A stretch of DNA of 64,000 nt, taken from CAWCPR01 sp963797475 (GTDB lineage Bacteria; Chloroflexota; Anaerolineae; Anaerolineales; UBA4823). Under the pieces are notes generated by a model. It was not told the DNA's origin. It did not search any database and saw only the letters and a program-made list of their open reading frames with translations. Shown piece by piece: positions 7,367-15,995 of the stretch. Position numbers and translations under genes: made by a program. The stretch covers positions 1,178,001 to 1,242,000 of the forward strand of contig CAWCPR010000003.1 of NCBI GenBank assembly GCA_963797475.1, given 5' to 3'. Position 1 is the first letter of the stretch. Each line of letters begins with the position of its first letter.

Positions 7367-8984
7367 TATCTTCGCCTCCTTTCAAATTCACGACCAGTTC
7401 CAAAGTGTGGTGATGTTCGTCGGTGATCACGTGCATTTCATCGACCATATTCTTGATCAAAAAGAGACCCCAGCCGCGCGGCGACTGCAGGCCTTCTAAC
7501 TTCGCTTCCAAATCCGGCTGCTCTGATTCGGGGATCTTTTGGCCGCCCCCATGATCGGTAATCAGCACCACCAGCTTTTCATCAGACGTAAAGACGCCGA
7601 TCATTACCTTCAGATCGGGCTGGTAATGATTGCCATGCTCCATCGCATTCATGGTGGCTTCGGAAACGGCCGTCTGCAGGCGCTCCAGGCGCGCCTTTGG
7701 CAAGTTCAATTCTTGAATAATCGTGGTGACTTTCTCCATCGCCTGGCGTTCGTTGCCAGGCTGGCTGGGCACGGTAAATTCGGCCAGGGTGTGCAATCCG
7801 GAGTTCTGCGCCTCTATATGCGCGTTCACGGGTCGTGTTTCCTGCACCCTTCCGAGCGTTAAAAAGGTCACGTCATCCTCTTGTTCCCAACCTGGCCCGG
7901 TAAATTCAGCCAACTGGTCTACCAGAAGCTGGATCACGCCCTCGTCTCCCTGACGACCGACCAGCAGTTCACGCAGGCGCGGGAAACCGAACATCTCCCC
8001 CTGGGGGTTATGCGCCTCGATCAGACCGTCGCTGTAAATAATCAGGCTGTCGCCGGCTGCCAGTTCGGCCTCTTTTTCTTCGTAAATCATGTCGGGCATC
8101 AGGCCAAGCGGCATCCCGGTAGCCCGCAGCTCGCGAACGCCTTGAGAATTGAACAGATACGGCAGATTGTGGCCTGCGTTGGCGAATTCCAGCTTCCCAG
8201 TGGCAGGGTCCAGCACGGCATACAGGCAGGTGATGAACATATTGGGTGGGATATTGGGGCAGAGCAAATTATTGGTCTGTTCCAAAACTACGGCGGGCGA
8301 GAGCAGCCGCTCGGCGGTGGAGCGCAGAACGCTGCGAGTGGTCGCCATCACCAGGGCAGCCGGGACGCCTTTATCGGTGACGTCGCCCATGATCAGGCCC
8401 AATTTTCCCGAGGGGAAGGCGATGAAGTCATAGAAATCGCCGCTCACAGCCCGGGCCGGGCGCCAATCAGCCGCCAGGTGCCAGCCGGGCAGCGCCGGCA
8501 CTTCTTTCGGCAGCAGCGTCTCCTGGATCACACGCGCCACGCGCAGCTCCTGATCCATGCGCTCTCTTTCGCGCGCTTCGATCTGCTGCTGGCGGGCCAA
8601 CTGCGCCACGCGCAGGGCCGGGGCAGCCTGGGTAGCCAGATTATTCAATAGATGCAGGTCATAACTGGAATAATCCTGCTCGCTCAGGCGCGGTCCAAGA
8701 TTTAGCAGGCCAATCAATTCGCCCTGGCTGACCAAAGGCACGGACACCTGGATGCCGGCATTTTTCAGCTCGCCCAACGCCGGCGAATCGAGCGCCAGTT
8801 TGCCGACCTCGACAATACCGCTGACGTTCAGCAAGTAAGTATATAAGGGATCGTTCACCGCGATCTCGACTTCCTGGGCCTGGGCGTGTTGCAGGTCAAT
8901 CTCCAGAACCTTTTGCGAGATCTCGGGTTGAGACGTTTCCCTGCGTGTCAGAGATTGCCAGTATTTGCGTAAATCTATACTCAT
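7350..8984 (-). CDS. GAF - SpoIIE/PP2C phosphatase - HATPase anti-sigma kinase fusion (RsbU plus RsbW in one chain)
   Basis: Three parts can be read in 544 residues. A GAF-like sensor covers about 40-130. A coiled coil then leads into a SpoIIE-type PP2C domain at about 150-375, with acidic metal-binding motifs SGDFYD, GDVTDKG, YSDGLIEA and EDDVT. A GHKL ATPase of the SpoIIAB/RsbW kind covers about 405-535, with the N-box EATMNAMEHGN (Glu442, Asn446, His450), DHGGG and SPRGWGLFLIKN. Phosphatase and serine-kinase activities toward STAS proteins, usually on separate chains, are joined here. The following STAS gene overlaps its end. The start at 8984 has AAGG upstream and a -10 box TATAAT about 30 bases away. 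Confidence 0.88.
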   Translation of the reverse strand: MSIDLRKYWQSLTRRETSQPEISQKVLEIDLQHAQAQEVEIAVNDPLYTYLLNVSGIVEVGKLALDSPALGELKNAGIQVSVPLVSQGELIGLLNLGPRLSEQDYSSYDLHLLNNLATQAAPALRVAQLARQQQIEARERERMDQELRVARVIQETLLPKEVPALPGWHLAADWRPARAVSGDFYDFIAFPSGKLGLIMGDVTDKGVPAALVMATTRSVLRSTAERLLSPAVVLEQTNNLLCPNIPPNMFITCLYAVLDPATGKLEFANAGHNLPYLFNSQGVRELRATGMPLGLMPDMIYEEKEAELAAGDSLIIYSDGLIEAHNPQGEMFGFPRLRELLVGRQGDEGVIQLLVDQLAEFTGPGWEQEDDVTFLTLGRVQETRPVNAHIEAQNSGLHTLAEFTVPSQPGNERQAMEKVTTIIQELNLPKARLERLQTAVSEATMNAMEHGNHYQPDLKVMIGVFTSDEKLVVLITDHGGGQKIPESEQPDLEAKLEGLQSPRGWGLFLIKNMVDEMHVITDEHHHTLELVVNLKGGEDNGTKL

Positions 8985-9012
8985 AGGACCTTAGTTCTCC
9001 ATTTACAATCCC

Positions 9013-9059
9013 ATTATATATCAACGGCGTCTCGAGAACGTTACGAAAAGTGTTACGAA
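9013..9059 (-). promoter_or_regulatory. Promoter of the phosphatase-STAS operon with a direct-repeat operator
   Basis: On the minus strand TATAAT (9018-9013) lies 29 bases before the start codon at 8984. Two copies of TTCGTAAC (plus-strand GTTACGAA at 9040-9047 and 9052-9059) lie upstream, 12 bases apart. There is no good -35 hexamer, and the repeats sit where an activator would bind. The same element with the same spacing occurs at 22184-22230. Confidence 0.65.
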
Positions 9060-9125
9060 AAAAATTTCAAGCCAGATTCTGCGGTTTTCCAGGCTGTCCA
9101 GCGCTTTTACTCGGGTGTTTTTCGT

Positions 9126-10574
9126 TCAGGCATCGCTTCTTTCCCATTCGGCGGCGTGCGGCCGGCCGAGGGTGCGCCATTGCTGCGCCAGCGGCATGAC
9201 GCCAAGCTCTTGCACCAGGTTGCGAGCAGCCAGGCCCACCACCGCGGTAAAAGTAGGGTAAGCCAGCTCCAATTCAGCTAACTGCTCCACCCACATGTCG
9301 GCTGCCATTCCGGCTGCAACAAGCTGGATCACTTCCAGCGCCTGTTCGCCGACCACGTGCGCGCCCAAAATGCGGTGGGTCTCACGCGAAACGATCAATT
9401 TGCAGAACCCCTCGGGATGCCCATCGATCACCGCCCGGTCCAGGTTGGCATAAGCGACTACGGATACGGCAACCTCGCTGCCAGCGGCCCTGGCCTGGTC
9501 TTCGCTCATCCCCACGCTGCCGTATTCCGGGTCGGTAAAGCCGCCATGCGGGACGATGTAGTGCTCTTGTTTTTGACCCACACCCATCACCGCGTTTTCG
9601 GCCGCGATCCGGCCTTCAATGCTGCCGCTCTGAACCAGCATCATCTTCCCGGTGATGTCGCCGGCGGCGAAGATATGCCCGGCCGTGGTCTGCAGAAAAT
9701 CGTCCACAACCACGTAACTGCGCTCCACCTGCACCCCGGCAGCTTCCAGGTTGAGGTTTTCGACGTTCCCCGCCCAGCCAACGGCTAAAATCGCCGCCTC
9801 CACCGGCAATGAGAGCGCCTCACCCTGGTAAACGTAGTGGAACAACAAATCGCGATCTCGTTTTTCGATCCGCTCCACGCTGCCGATCGCCGGGATCACC
9901 TGTATGCCGCGCCTCTGGAAACTTTCCGCCATCACTCGTGAGACCAGCGGATCCTCCCCTGCCAGGATGCGTGGGGCCACTTCCAACAAAGATACCTGGA
10001 CTCCAAAAGCAGCGAAGATGGAAGCCAACTGGCAGCCAGTCGCCGCGGCGCCGACGATAGCGATCGAACGGGGCAGTTTTTCCAGCATCCAGACATCGCT
10101 GTGGGTCATGGCGTATTCTGCGCCCGGGAAATTCAACCGGCGAGCGTGCCCGCCCACACACAGGATGAATTTTTCCGCCTGCAATTGGCGCCCGCCGGCT
10201 AACTCGAGGGTATGAGCATCTACAAAGCGGCTGTCTCCGGCCTCGGCAAAAACCTCTACACCCGATTCTTTCAGGTGGTCGATTAACTGTTTTTTCTCCT
10301 GAATCCTGTAAACCACTTGCTGGGTGCGGGTGATCAGGCGGCTGAAATCCACCGTAAGCGGGCCGGCGTCCAGTCCGTAATCATTGAAATGCTCGTAATC
10401 GCGCCCCAGGCGGGCAGCTTTGGCCAGGACGCGGGTGGGCACGCAGCCATCATTGGTGCAGGTGCCGCCCATACGCCCGCGCTCCACCAGGGCCACCGAG
10501 GCGCCCAGCTCGGCGGCGCGCAGGGCCGCGGTCACACCAGCCGGCCCGCCTCCAATCACAATCACTTGTAGCAT
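9126..10574 (-). CDS. MerA-like FAD/NAD(P) disulfide oxidoreductase, copy 1
   Basis: This class I pyridine nucleotide-disulfide oxidoreductase of 482 residues has the FAD motif GGGPAG at 8-13. The redox pair Cys39/Cys44 lies in GGTCTNDGCVP. A second dinucleotide-binding region is around IVGAAATG, and the usual AAGDITG FAD contact is present. In lipoamide dehydrogenase the C-terminus has a catalytic His in an HPT motif; here the sequence is AYPTFT, with Tyr in place of His. It is thus unlikely to be a lipoamide dehydrogenase. It also lacks the MerA heavy-metal domain and C-terminal Cys pair, so the substrate is unknown. GGAGG five bases ahead sets the ATG at 10574. A close paralogue is at 27795-29285. 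Confidence 0.82.
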   Translation of the reverse strand: MLQVIVIGGGPAGVTAALRAAELGASVALVERGRMGGTCTNDGCVPTRVLAKAARLGRDYEHFNDYGLDAGPLTVDFSRLITRTQQVVYRIQEKKQLIDHLKESGVEVFAEAGDSRFVDAHTLELAGGRQLQAEKFILCVGGHARRLNFPGAEYAMTHSDVWMLEKLPRSIAIVGAAATGCQLASIFAAFGVQVSLLEVAPRILAGEDPLVSRVMAESFQRRGIQVIPAIGSVERIEKRDRDLLFHYVYQGEALSLPVEAAILAVGWAGNVENLNLEAAGVQVERSYVVVDDFLQTTAGHIFAAGDITGKMMLVQSGSIEGRIAAENAVMGVGQKQEHYIVPHGGFTDPEYGSVGMSEDQARAAGSEVAVSVVAYANLDRAVIDGHPEGFCKLIVSRETHRILGAHVVGEQALEVIQLVAAGMAADMWVEQLAELELAYPTFTAVVGLAARNLVQELGVMPLAQQWRTLGRPHAAEWERSDA

Positions 10575-10606
10575 AATCACCTCCAGGTTTTATTCAGCAA
10601 CCAGTC

Positions 10607-11926
10607 TTATGTCTCGCTTACATTCAAATCCCCTTCAACTGCCGAAGCAGCTCGATGTCCTGGACGAAGTGTCAGCGGGGATTTTTGCAGCCACAAACTC
10701 ACTCCCTCCGGCTGCATGGTCTCCTGAACCACGCTCAGCAAGCTCTCGCTGATCTCGTCCAGGTCCACCTGCTGGCGCACCGTGAGGGCGAAAGCTTCCA
10801 ACGCCTTTTCGGCGTCGTATTTGCGCCGGTAGAAGCGCCGGTCAATGTCATTTTGAATGCGCCGGCGCAGGGGCGTGAACAGGGCTGCGATCGCCAGGGT
10901 AGAAATCACGGTCACAATTGGGGATTGGCCTTGCCCAGTCAGGATCCGGAAAAAGCTTTGCATCAAGATCACACTGGCGAAATAGACAAAAGCCAGCGTT
11001 GCGGTCAGCGCGCCGTACACCAATGTGCGCCGGATGATCAGGTCGATATCCCATAAGCGATATTGAAGAATCGAAACCATAACGGTGATTGGGGCAATGG
11101 AAAGCGCGATCACAACCAGGCTGATGCCGACCAGGAGGGCCAACATTCCCATAGGCGTGCGCGTATCAAGCCCAACCCATCGCACGGAACTAGCCACAAC
11201 GACCAAAATCAGCAAGGTCACGCTGAAGCCGAACACCACCCATTTGGTCTGCTGCCGTTGGGTCTGGCTGGCGTAGAAGCGATAACGAAAAATTTGAGCC
11301 AGCACACCGACCAGGATTGGGATCATAATCACAACCAGAATGAGCGGTGGCATGGAGCTCACGGCAAACAGAGTATTCGGAGGCTTCAGGGTGGGGAATA
11401 CCAGCCAGGAAACAGCGTAGAATAACCAGGTGAGCCAAAACCATCTCGTCCAGGAGGGGACAAAGTGGCCGTCCGGAAAAAGATAAAAAATCAGGAACCC
11501 CGGCCCAATGGCAATCGATTGAAGTACGGAGAGCACGCTCGCCCAGAAGGGTTGCACTTCAGAAATAGAAGTCATCAAGGGGGTTGGGAAGGTTCCCATG
11601 GTCGTCAGGGCTATGCTGACAAACAAGGCCATCCAATCGTTGCCCCTCCGCAAAAAGATGATCGCCCCAACCAGGATACCGATCAAAGCCGTGAGGGACT
11701 CGACGGTCGTAATATATCCGGCAAAACCCGCTAAGGAAATCCCAAGGGTTTCCAGCGCCGAGGCTTCTTGAGGGCCCAACGTGCCAGATCCCAGGTCCAT
11801 CTCTGGGGCGATCTGGTTCAGTTGCGAATAGCGGGCCGGGACTGCCAGGACAAAAAGTACAGTCGTCAGCAGCAAGATCACGGCGCAGCAGCCGCGCAGA
11901 ATTAGCAGGAAACGGCCTGAGATCAT
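10607..11926 (-). CDS. Seven-helix receptor-like membrane protein, array copy A (no output domain)
   Basis: About seven hydrophobic segments run through the first 330 residues, including a stretch with FYLFPDGHFVP that recurs across the family. The family block DIDLIIRRTLVYGALTATL, two more membrane stretches and RRRIQNDIDRRFYRRKYD follow, then a helical segment with VDLDEISESLLSVVQETMQP that ends in SLWL. No kinase, cyclase or phosphatase domain follows, so any signal must pass to a partner. The ATG at 11926 lies eight bases after the stop of copy B. A longer frame would overlap copy B by 70 bases and has no better ribosome site. It is the last receptor in the run, followed after 32 bases by the MerA-like flavoprotein gene. 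Confidence 0.82.
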   Translation of the reverse strand: MISGRFLLILRGCCAVILLLTTVLFVLAVPARYSQLNQIAPEMDLGSGTLGPQEASALETLGISLAGFAGYITTVESLTALIGILVGAIIFLRRGNDWMALFVSIALTTMGTFPTPLMTSISEVQPFWASVLSVLQSIAIGPGFLIFYLFPDGHFVPSWTRWFWLTWLFYAVSWLVFPTLKPPNTLFAVSSMPPLILVVIMIPILVGVLAQIFRYRFYASQTQRQQTKWVVFGFSVTLLILVVVASSVRWVGLDTRTPMGMLALLVGISLVVIALSIAPITVMVSILQYRLWDIDLIIRRTLVYGALTATLAFVYFASVILMQSFFRILTGQGQSPIVTVISTLAIAALFTPLRRRIQNDIDRRFYRRKYDAEKALEAFALTVRQQVDLDEISESLLSVVQETMQPEGVSLWLQKSPLTLRPGHRAASAVEGDLNVSET

Positions 11927-11934
11927 TCTTGTAT

Positions 11935-13398
11935 TCAGGAGTATCTCCCCTCGTCTCGTTTTCCTGAACCGGCAGTGTTCGACTTCCGGGAGACGATGAT
12001 CCATAAATTCACCAACTCTGGCTGCATGGTCTCCTGCACCACCGCAAGCAGGCTGCTGCTGATCTCATCCAGGTCCACCTCCTGTCGCACCGTGAGGGAG
12101 AAGGCCTCAAGCGTCTTCTCGGCGTCGTAATTCCTCCGGTAAAAGCGCCGGTCGATGTCGTTTTGGATGCGCCGTCGCAGCGGGGTGAACAGGGCCGCGA
12201 TCGCCAGGGTCGAAATAACGATCACCACCTCGGAATTTTGCCCGCTGAGCAGGCGGAACCCTTGTTGCAGCAAAGCTACGCTGCCGAAATAGACGACCGC
12301 CAGCGTGGCGGTCAGCGCGCCGTACACCAATGTGCGCCGGATAATGATGTCAATGTCGAACAGCCGCTCGTGAAGAATCGAGATCGCCAGGGCGGTTGGA
12401 ATGGTGCACCATAAGATGCCAATCAAAGCCGGGGAAAGGAGAGGCGCAAACCCGATCAAGGGCGGAATGACGGTTAACGTTACCCAGGGCAAATTCGCTA
12501 CGACCATGGCCCAAACGAACCAGCGCAATTGGCGCCGCTCGACTTCCGACTGGCTGCTGCGGTAGCCCAAAACGGTGCTGAGGATCGCCAACAGGAAGTA
12601 TAGGACAGTGATCGCGCTGGTGCTCTGAACAGTTAACACCAACTTTGCGCTGGCGGTCAGCGGCGAGCGCCAGCCGAGCAGCAAAAAAGCAGTATAAAGC
12701 AGCCAGGCGCTCAGGTATATCAGGGCAAGTATCCAGGGGTGGCGTTCCAGAATCGGGCGCGGGCGCGGGAATATCAGGGAAAAATGAACCAGTCCGGCTA
12801 CGGTCAAGCCGTACAATAACAGCGAAGCCCACAGCCACAAGAGCACCATCCAGCCGTAGCGCAGATCGCTGGCCTGCAAGCCCAGGAAGTAAGCGACGCC
12901 GCTTGCCAATATCGCCGTGCTGAGCAAAAACAACCCCTGGGCAGCCGGCAGGCGCGGCCGGCGCATAAAGACGAACAGGCTGATAATTTCCAGGTAAAAG
13001 AGGAAAACCAATTCGCTCCAATGAGCCCGTAGAATGCTCGAAAGTGGATAGCGCTCCAATGGCTGCGAGACCGTCTGCACCCTACCAAGGCGCAAAATCG
13101 TATAGCGCGCCGGTCCGCTGGGTAAAGGCTCCGTTCTCAAAGGGTCCATTAGGCCCTTTACAACCCAATCATCCAGCAGGCGCTGCTCCATAGCCAGGAC
13201 TGCATCTCCCGAGCGCAACCCTCCCGCTTGCTCCTGGAGGACCGCGACGATCAAACCTTCTCCGCCTGGGGAGGTATCGAAAGAAATGACCGTCCCATCC
13301 CCAGGCAAGAAGAGACGTCCAGCCAGAAAAGCCAGAAGAGGCGCCCAAAAAATGACGCCGATCACCGCAGTTCGCAGGGGGGTTAAGCGTCCTGCCAT
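11935..13398 (-). CDS. Seven-helix receptor-like membrane protein, array copy B with a PDZ-like external loop
   Basis: This is the longest unfused copy (487 residues). After the first membrane helix comes an outer loop of about 90 residues with AGGLRSGDAVLAME, which resembles the carboxylate-binding part of PDZ domains and is absent from the other copies. The rest follows the family plan: membrane segments, FDIDIIIRRTLVYGALTATL, the RRRIQNDIDRRFYRRNYD block and VDLDEISSSLLAVVQETMQP, then a short tail. The start ATG at 13398 has GGAG upstream and overlaps the end of copy C by 16 bases, which indicates coupled translation. The PDZ-like reading rests on a short motif only. Confidence 0.8.
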   Translation of the reverse strand: MAGRLTPLRTAVIGVIFWAPLLAFLAGRLFLPGDGTVISFDTSPGGEGLIVAVLQEQAGGLRSGDAVLAMEQRLLDDWVVKGLMDPLRTEPLPSGPARYTILRLGRVQTVSQPLERYPLSSILRAHWSELVFLFYLEIISLFVFMRRPRLPAAQGLFLLSTAILASGVAYFLGLQASDLRYGWMVLLWLWASLLLYGLTVAGLVHFSLIFPRPRPILERHPWILALIYLSAWLLYTAFLLLGWRSPLTASAKLVLTVQSTSAITVLYFLLAILSTVLGYRSSQSEVERRQLRWFVWAMVVANLPWVTLTVIPPLIGFAPLLSPALIGILWCTIPTALAISILHERLFDIDIIIRRTLVYGALTATLAVVYFGSVALLQQGFRLLSGQNSEVVIVISTLAIAALFTPLRRRIQNDIDRRFYRRNYDAEKTLEAFSLTVRQEVDLDEISSSLLAVVQETMQPELVNLWIIVSRKSNTAGSGKRDEGRYS

Positions 13399-14663
13399 TC
13401 AATCTCCTGCCGATCGTCGGGTCTACGAGGGAGGGTCCCCGAATTCCGGATTAACCATAAAGATGTTTCTTCCGGCTGCATGGTCTCCTGCACCACCCTC
13501 AGCAGACTGTCGCTGATCTCGTCCAGGTCCACCTGCTGGCGCACGGTGGCAGCAAAGCCCTCCAGCGCTTTCTCGGCGTCGTATTTCTTGCGGTAAAAAC
13601 GCCGGTCGATGTCGTTCTGAATGCGCCGGCGCAGAGGGGTGAACAAGGCCGCAATCGCCAGGGTAGAGATCACGGTCACGACCTGGGACTGGCTTTGCCC
13701 CGTCAGGGTCTGGAAAAGTCCCTGCAGCAGGAGCACGCTGCCAAAATAGACCAGCGCCAAGGTAATTGTGAGCGCGCCGTAAACTAACGTTTTACGGATA
13801 ATGATATCAATGTCGTAGAGACGATAGCGTAAAATGGCGATGCCGATGGCAACCGGAAAACCCAGGACCCCCACGATCAGCAAAATATTCAGCAGAGCTC
13901 CGAGAACACCCTGCAGATTGTCCTGTGTGCTCAGTAACGGCGCGTAAATCAATGAAAACAGGCCGCTCGCATACAAAATCCATTTGATTTGTTCGCGCTC
14001 CACGGCAGCCGCGCCTCGGTAGCGCATAACGAGCGAGACTGCCGACAGCACAGTCAAAATGGCCAACGCCAAACCCCACCAGCCCGTGGAAAAAATAGCG
14101 TCGATCACCGAATTGGGGATAAAACCAACCGGATTCCGGATGGCCAAATTGACTCCATAGGTTTCGGGGTCAAGCATAATCGTTTGCACAAAGAAAGAAA
14201 CCGCCAGGAAGAAGGCAAGCAGTGCAATCCCATAGCCAACGACCCAGCGCCAGCGCGGCGAGGCCGGGGAGCCTGTAGGAAACAGCAACGCAATAAAGAA
14301 AAGCGGAAATATAAACCCGACCCAATCTGCGCCGACGAACCAAAGGACCAGTATAAGGGAGATAGGCGGCGCTGTTGCAGGGATGGTTATATTTTGGATC
14401 AGACTTTTCAGAATGCCGTCGATCATCAATAAAATTGAAGGGGTCATCACCAGCCAACCGATAACGTTGCGCGGCTGCTGAGAGAGGATCAAGGCGCCCA
14501 CCAGCGCAAATACGATAGGGATGATCCCCGACAAGAATAGATCAAGGAGTTTCAGGGAGTCGCCATTCAGGCCTGCGTACAAAATATCCCGGCTCGCATT
14601 GAAGAGTGACACCAGGATGATAAGCCCGCACAGCCCCCATGCGATACGCGACACATTCTTCAT
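13383..14663 (-). CDS. Seven-helix receptor-like membrane protein, array copy C
   Basis: This copy (426 residues) has an N-terminal half with six to seven hydrophobic segments. It resembles the sensor part of the split copy H more than the others: both carry an NVIGWLVM/NVVGLLLI-type stretch and lack the long first outer loop. The C-terminal half has the shared YDIDIIIRKTLVYGALTITL, FYRKKYDAEKALEGF and VDLDEISDSLLRVVQETMQP. Its ATG overlaps the stop of copy D as ATGA (14660-14663), and its end overlaps the start of copy B, so copies B, C and D are tightly coupled in one operon. Confidence 0.82.
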   Translation of the reverse strand: MKNVSRIAWGLCGLIILVSLFNASRDILYAGLNGDSLKLLDLFLSGIIPIVFALVGALILSQQPRNVIGWLVMTPSILLMIDGILKSLIQNITIPATAPPISLILVLWFVGADWVGFIFPLFFIALLFPTGSPASPRWRWVVGYGIALLAFFLAVSFFVQTIMLDPETYGVNLAIRNPVGFIPNSVIDAIFSTGWWGLALAILTVLSAVSLVMRYRGAAAVEREQIKWILYASGLFSLIYAPLLSTQDNLQGVLGALLNILLIVGVLGFPVAIGIAILRYRLYDIDIIIRKTLVYGALTITLALVYFGSVLLLQGLFQTLTGQSQSQVVTVISTLAIAALFTPLRRRIQNDIDRRFYRKKYDAEKALEGFAATVRQQVDLDEISDSLLRVVQETMQPEETSLWLIRNSGTLPRRPDDRQEIEWQDA

Positions 14664-15916
14664 CGCTGCGTTTTCCCTTTAGATTTGGCCATCCACAAAT
14701 TCACTCGCTCCGGCTGCATGTTCTCTTGCACCACCTTAAGCAGGCTGCTGCTGATTTCGTCTAAGTTTACCTCCTGGCGCACTGTAACGGCAAATTCTTC
14801 AAGCGCTTTCTCGGCGTCGTATTTCTTGCGGTAAAAACGACGGTCGATGTCGTTCTGGATGCGCCGGCGAAGGGGGGAGAACAGGGCCGCGATCGCCAGG
14901 GTGGAGATCACGGTTACCACCTGGGATTGGCTTTGACCGGTCAGGGTCTGGAAGAGACTCTGCAGCAGCACCACGCTGCCGAAATACACCAGCGCCAGGG
15001 TAGCGGTGAGTGACCCATAGACCAGTGTGCGGCGGATGAGAACGTCGATATCCCACAACCGGTAGCGCAGGATGGCGACAAGCATGGAGAAGGCGAAAAA
15101 TTCATAGCACACGAAATAAAGTAAGGCGTTGACCAAAAGCGCATTGATCCGTCCCGGAGAGGGCTGCGAAACCGGAAAGATCGAGCTTAGGAGAGCGTAG
15201 TCGATCCCGACGATAAACGTTGCAGTGAGACCTAACAGCACCCATTTCGTTTGCTGGCGTTCAACAGCGTTGGAGACAAAGAAATAACGATAGACCATGG
15301 CGTAGAAGGCCAGGAGTGACCAAATGAGCGTCAAGATCGTGTTGAACCCAAGCAGCCCAGGCCAAAAATAGGCGCCAACTGTAGCCCCGGTGAAGAGGAT
15401 TGTAAGCGGGGGCACGATCCAGCGCGTCCAACGGGGTTCGAGGCGGCCGTTGGGGAATAAGAAGGGAATTGGCAAAAAGAGAGCTGTCCCAATCCCAAAA
15501 ACGATGGCGTTTGCCACCGAAAGACTGCCTTCAGCGCCAACTCCCCCTTCGAGCAAGACGGTCATGGAAGCGCCGGAGATCATCATAGCCACCCAATCAT
15601 CCTCCTTGCGCAGGAAGATAATGGTTCCGACGGCGATAAATCCTAACTTCGCCAGGACGGAAAGTAACAAGCTCGTTTCGAAAAATGGAAATGGCAATCC
15701 TATTCGTTCGGCAATCTGTTCGTCTTCAAGACTCACCGCGCCCAGCCCGCAGTTCGACCCTGGGACTGTGCATGAAGGCAGCGGATTGTGCAGCGAATTC
15801 AGCGTACCGATGAGGAACAGCGTAACGCAGGCAACGGTCAGGGCAATCCACGCGGCGCGGGCGATGTACAGCCAGGGTGGTCCCAGAGAGGTGAGAGAGG
15901 GGCCTGTAAGCTTCAT
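14660..15916 (-). CDS. Seven-helix receptor-like membrane protein, array copy D
   Basis: The protein has 418 residues from the ATG at 15916. A GTG at 15958 in the same frame would add 14 polar residues, but the other copies begin close to the first helix, so I prefer the shorter form. The outer loop after helix 1 contains three cysteines in CTVPGSNCGLG plus nearby residues, which may form a disulfide. The family C-terminus is intact: WDIDVLIRRTLVYGSLTATL, FYRKKYDAEKALEEFAVTV and VNLDEISSSLLKVVQENMQP, ending after LWM. It has no output domain. The gap to copy E is about 80 bases. Confidence 0.82.
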   Translation of the reverse strand: MKLTGPSLTSLGPPWLYIARAAWIALTVACVTLFLIGTLNSLHNPLPSCTVPGSNCGLGAVSLEDEQIAERIGLPFPFFETSLLLSVLAKLGFIAVGTIIFLRKEDDWVAMMISGASMTVLLEGGVGAEGSLSVANAIVFGIGTALFLPIPFLFPNGRLEPRWTRWIVPPLTILFTGATVGAYFWPGLLGFNTILTLIWSLLAFYAMVYRYFFVSNAVERQQTKWVLLGLTATFIVGIDYALLSSIFPVSQPSPGRINALLVNALLYFVCYEFFAFSMLVAILRYRLWDIDVLIRRTLVYGSLTATLALVYFGSVVLLQSLFQTLTGQSQSQVVTVISTLAIAALFSPLRRRIQNDIDRRFYRKKYDAEKALEEFAVTVRQEVNLDEISSSLLKVVQENMQPERVNLWMAKSKGKTQR

Positions 15917-15995
15917 AAATTCACATTTCCCTTCAATGATGCATCTCTTGTCTTCCACCCCTGGCCTGTTTCCAGGGCAGCGCGCCCATCAATTC

